A stretch of 24,490 bases of DNA from NCBI GenBank assembly GCA_910578605.1, contig CAJTQG010000021.1, positions 20,466 through 44,955 of the forward strand, read 5' to 3'. Numbering within the stretch: position 1 is the first letter of the stretch; each line of letters opens with the position of its first letter. The notes beneath the pieces were generated by a model. That model was not told the origin of the DNA and searched no databases. It saw only the letters and a program-made list of their open reading frames with translations. A program made the position numbers and the translations under genes. This DNA comes from an uncultured Lachnospiraceae bacterium. GTDB lineage: Bacteria; Bacillota; Clostridia; Lachnospirales; Lachnospiraceae. This document shows positions 24,374 through 24,490 of the stretch, piece by piece.

Positions 24374-24490
24374 CATTCCATGTACTCCAATGAACTCAAC
24401 AAAAAGGAAGGATAACATATTACATCATGAAAGAATAGGATTTAAAAATATGATTTAAAAATGCAAACAAAAACTTAATTGCAAAAAATT
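24374..24490. other. Right-end A/T-rich spacer
   Basis: No gene recognised. It contains two near-adjacent copies of GATTTAAAAAT (24439-24449 and 24452-24462), a 13-base period in A/T-rich DNA. The window ends here, so the next gene is not visible. Confidence 0.4.

Overview
The window looks like chromosomal DNA of a low-GC anaerobic Clostridia bacterium, most likely a Lachnospiraceae-type gut organism. The evidence is A/T-rich intergenic DNA with strong GGAGG ribosome sites, FeoA/FeoB iron transport, rubrerythrin, a DUF1292 protein, a Csp-like subtilase, a PdaA-like deacetylase and a FucO-type lactaldehyde reductase. I see no rRNA, tRNA, CRISPR array, phage gene or transposase. Nearly all genes lie on the minus strand. 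The exceptions are a short Lys-rich gene plus DUF1292 (3436-4314) and a hemerythrin gene (14669-15574).

Layout, left to right. (1) 1-3194: a minus-strand feoA-feoA-feoB ferrous-iron locus, with a clear promoter at 3166-3194 and TTAGTT/AACTAA-type palindromes that look like iron-repressor sites. (2) 3373-4314: a plus-strand pair made of a very basic small protein that may be frameshifted at A8 runs, and a DUF1292 protein. A bidirectional terminator at 4365-4396 separates it from the minus-strand rubrerythrin gene. (3) 5060-10448: minus-strand housekeeping genes, with folC and a beta-propeller lactonase under one promoter, then folA (DHFR), hflX and a PdaA-like lipoprotein deacetylase under an upstream promoter. 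(4) 10725-14411: fucO, and a second iron transporter with FeoA fused to FeoB. (5) 14599-18851: a plus-strand hemerythrin protein with an extra C-terminal domain, convergent with a 1050-residue soluble multi-PAS hybrid histidine kinase. (6) 19193-24373: a Csp-like S8 protease downstream of a 1067-residue HD-plus-Hsp90-like ATPase protein. These last two are close and co-directional, with no terminator seen between them.

A theme of iron and oxygen runs through the window: two Feo systems, rubrerythrin, an Fe-dependent alcohol dehydrogenase and a diiron hemerythrin. The least understood part is the right end, where an HD/Hsp90-like ATPase sits beside a subtilase. It is the best candidate for an undescribed system, but whether the two genes work together is inference only.
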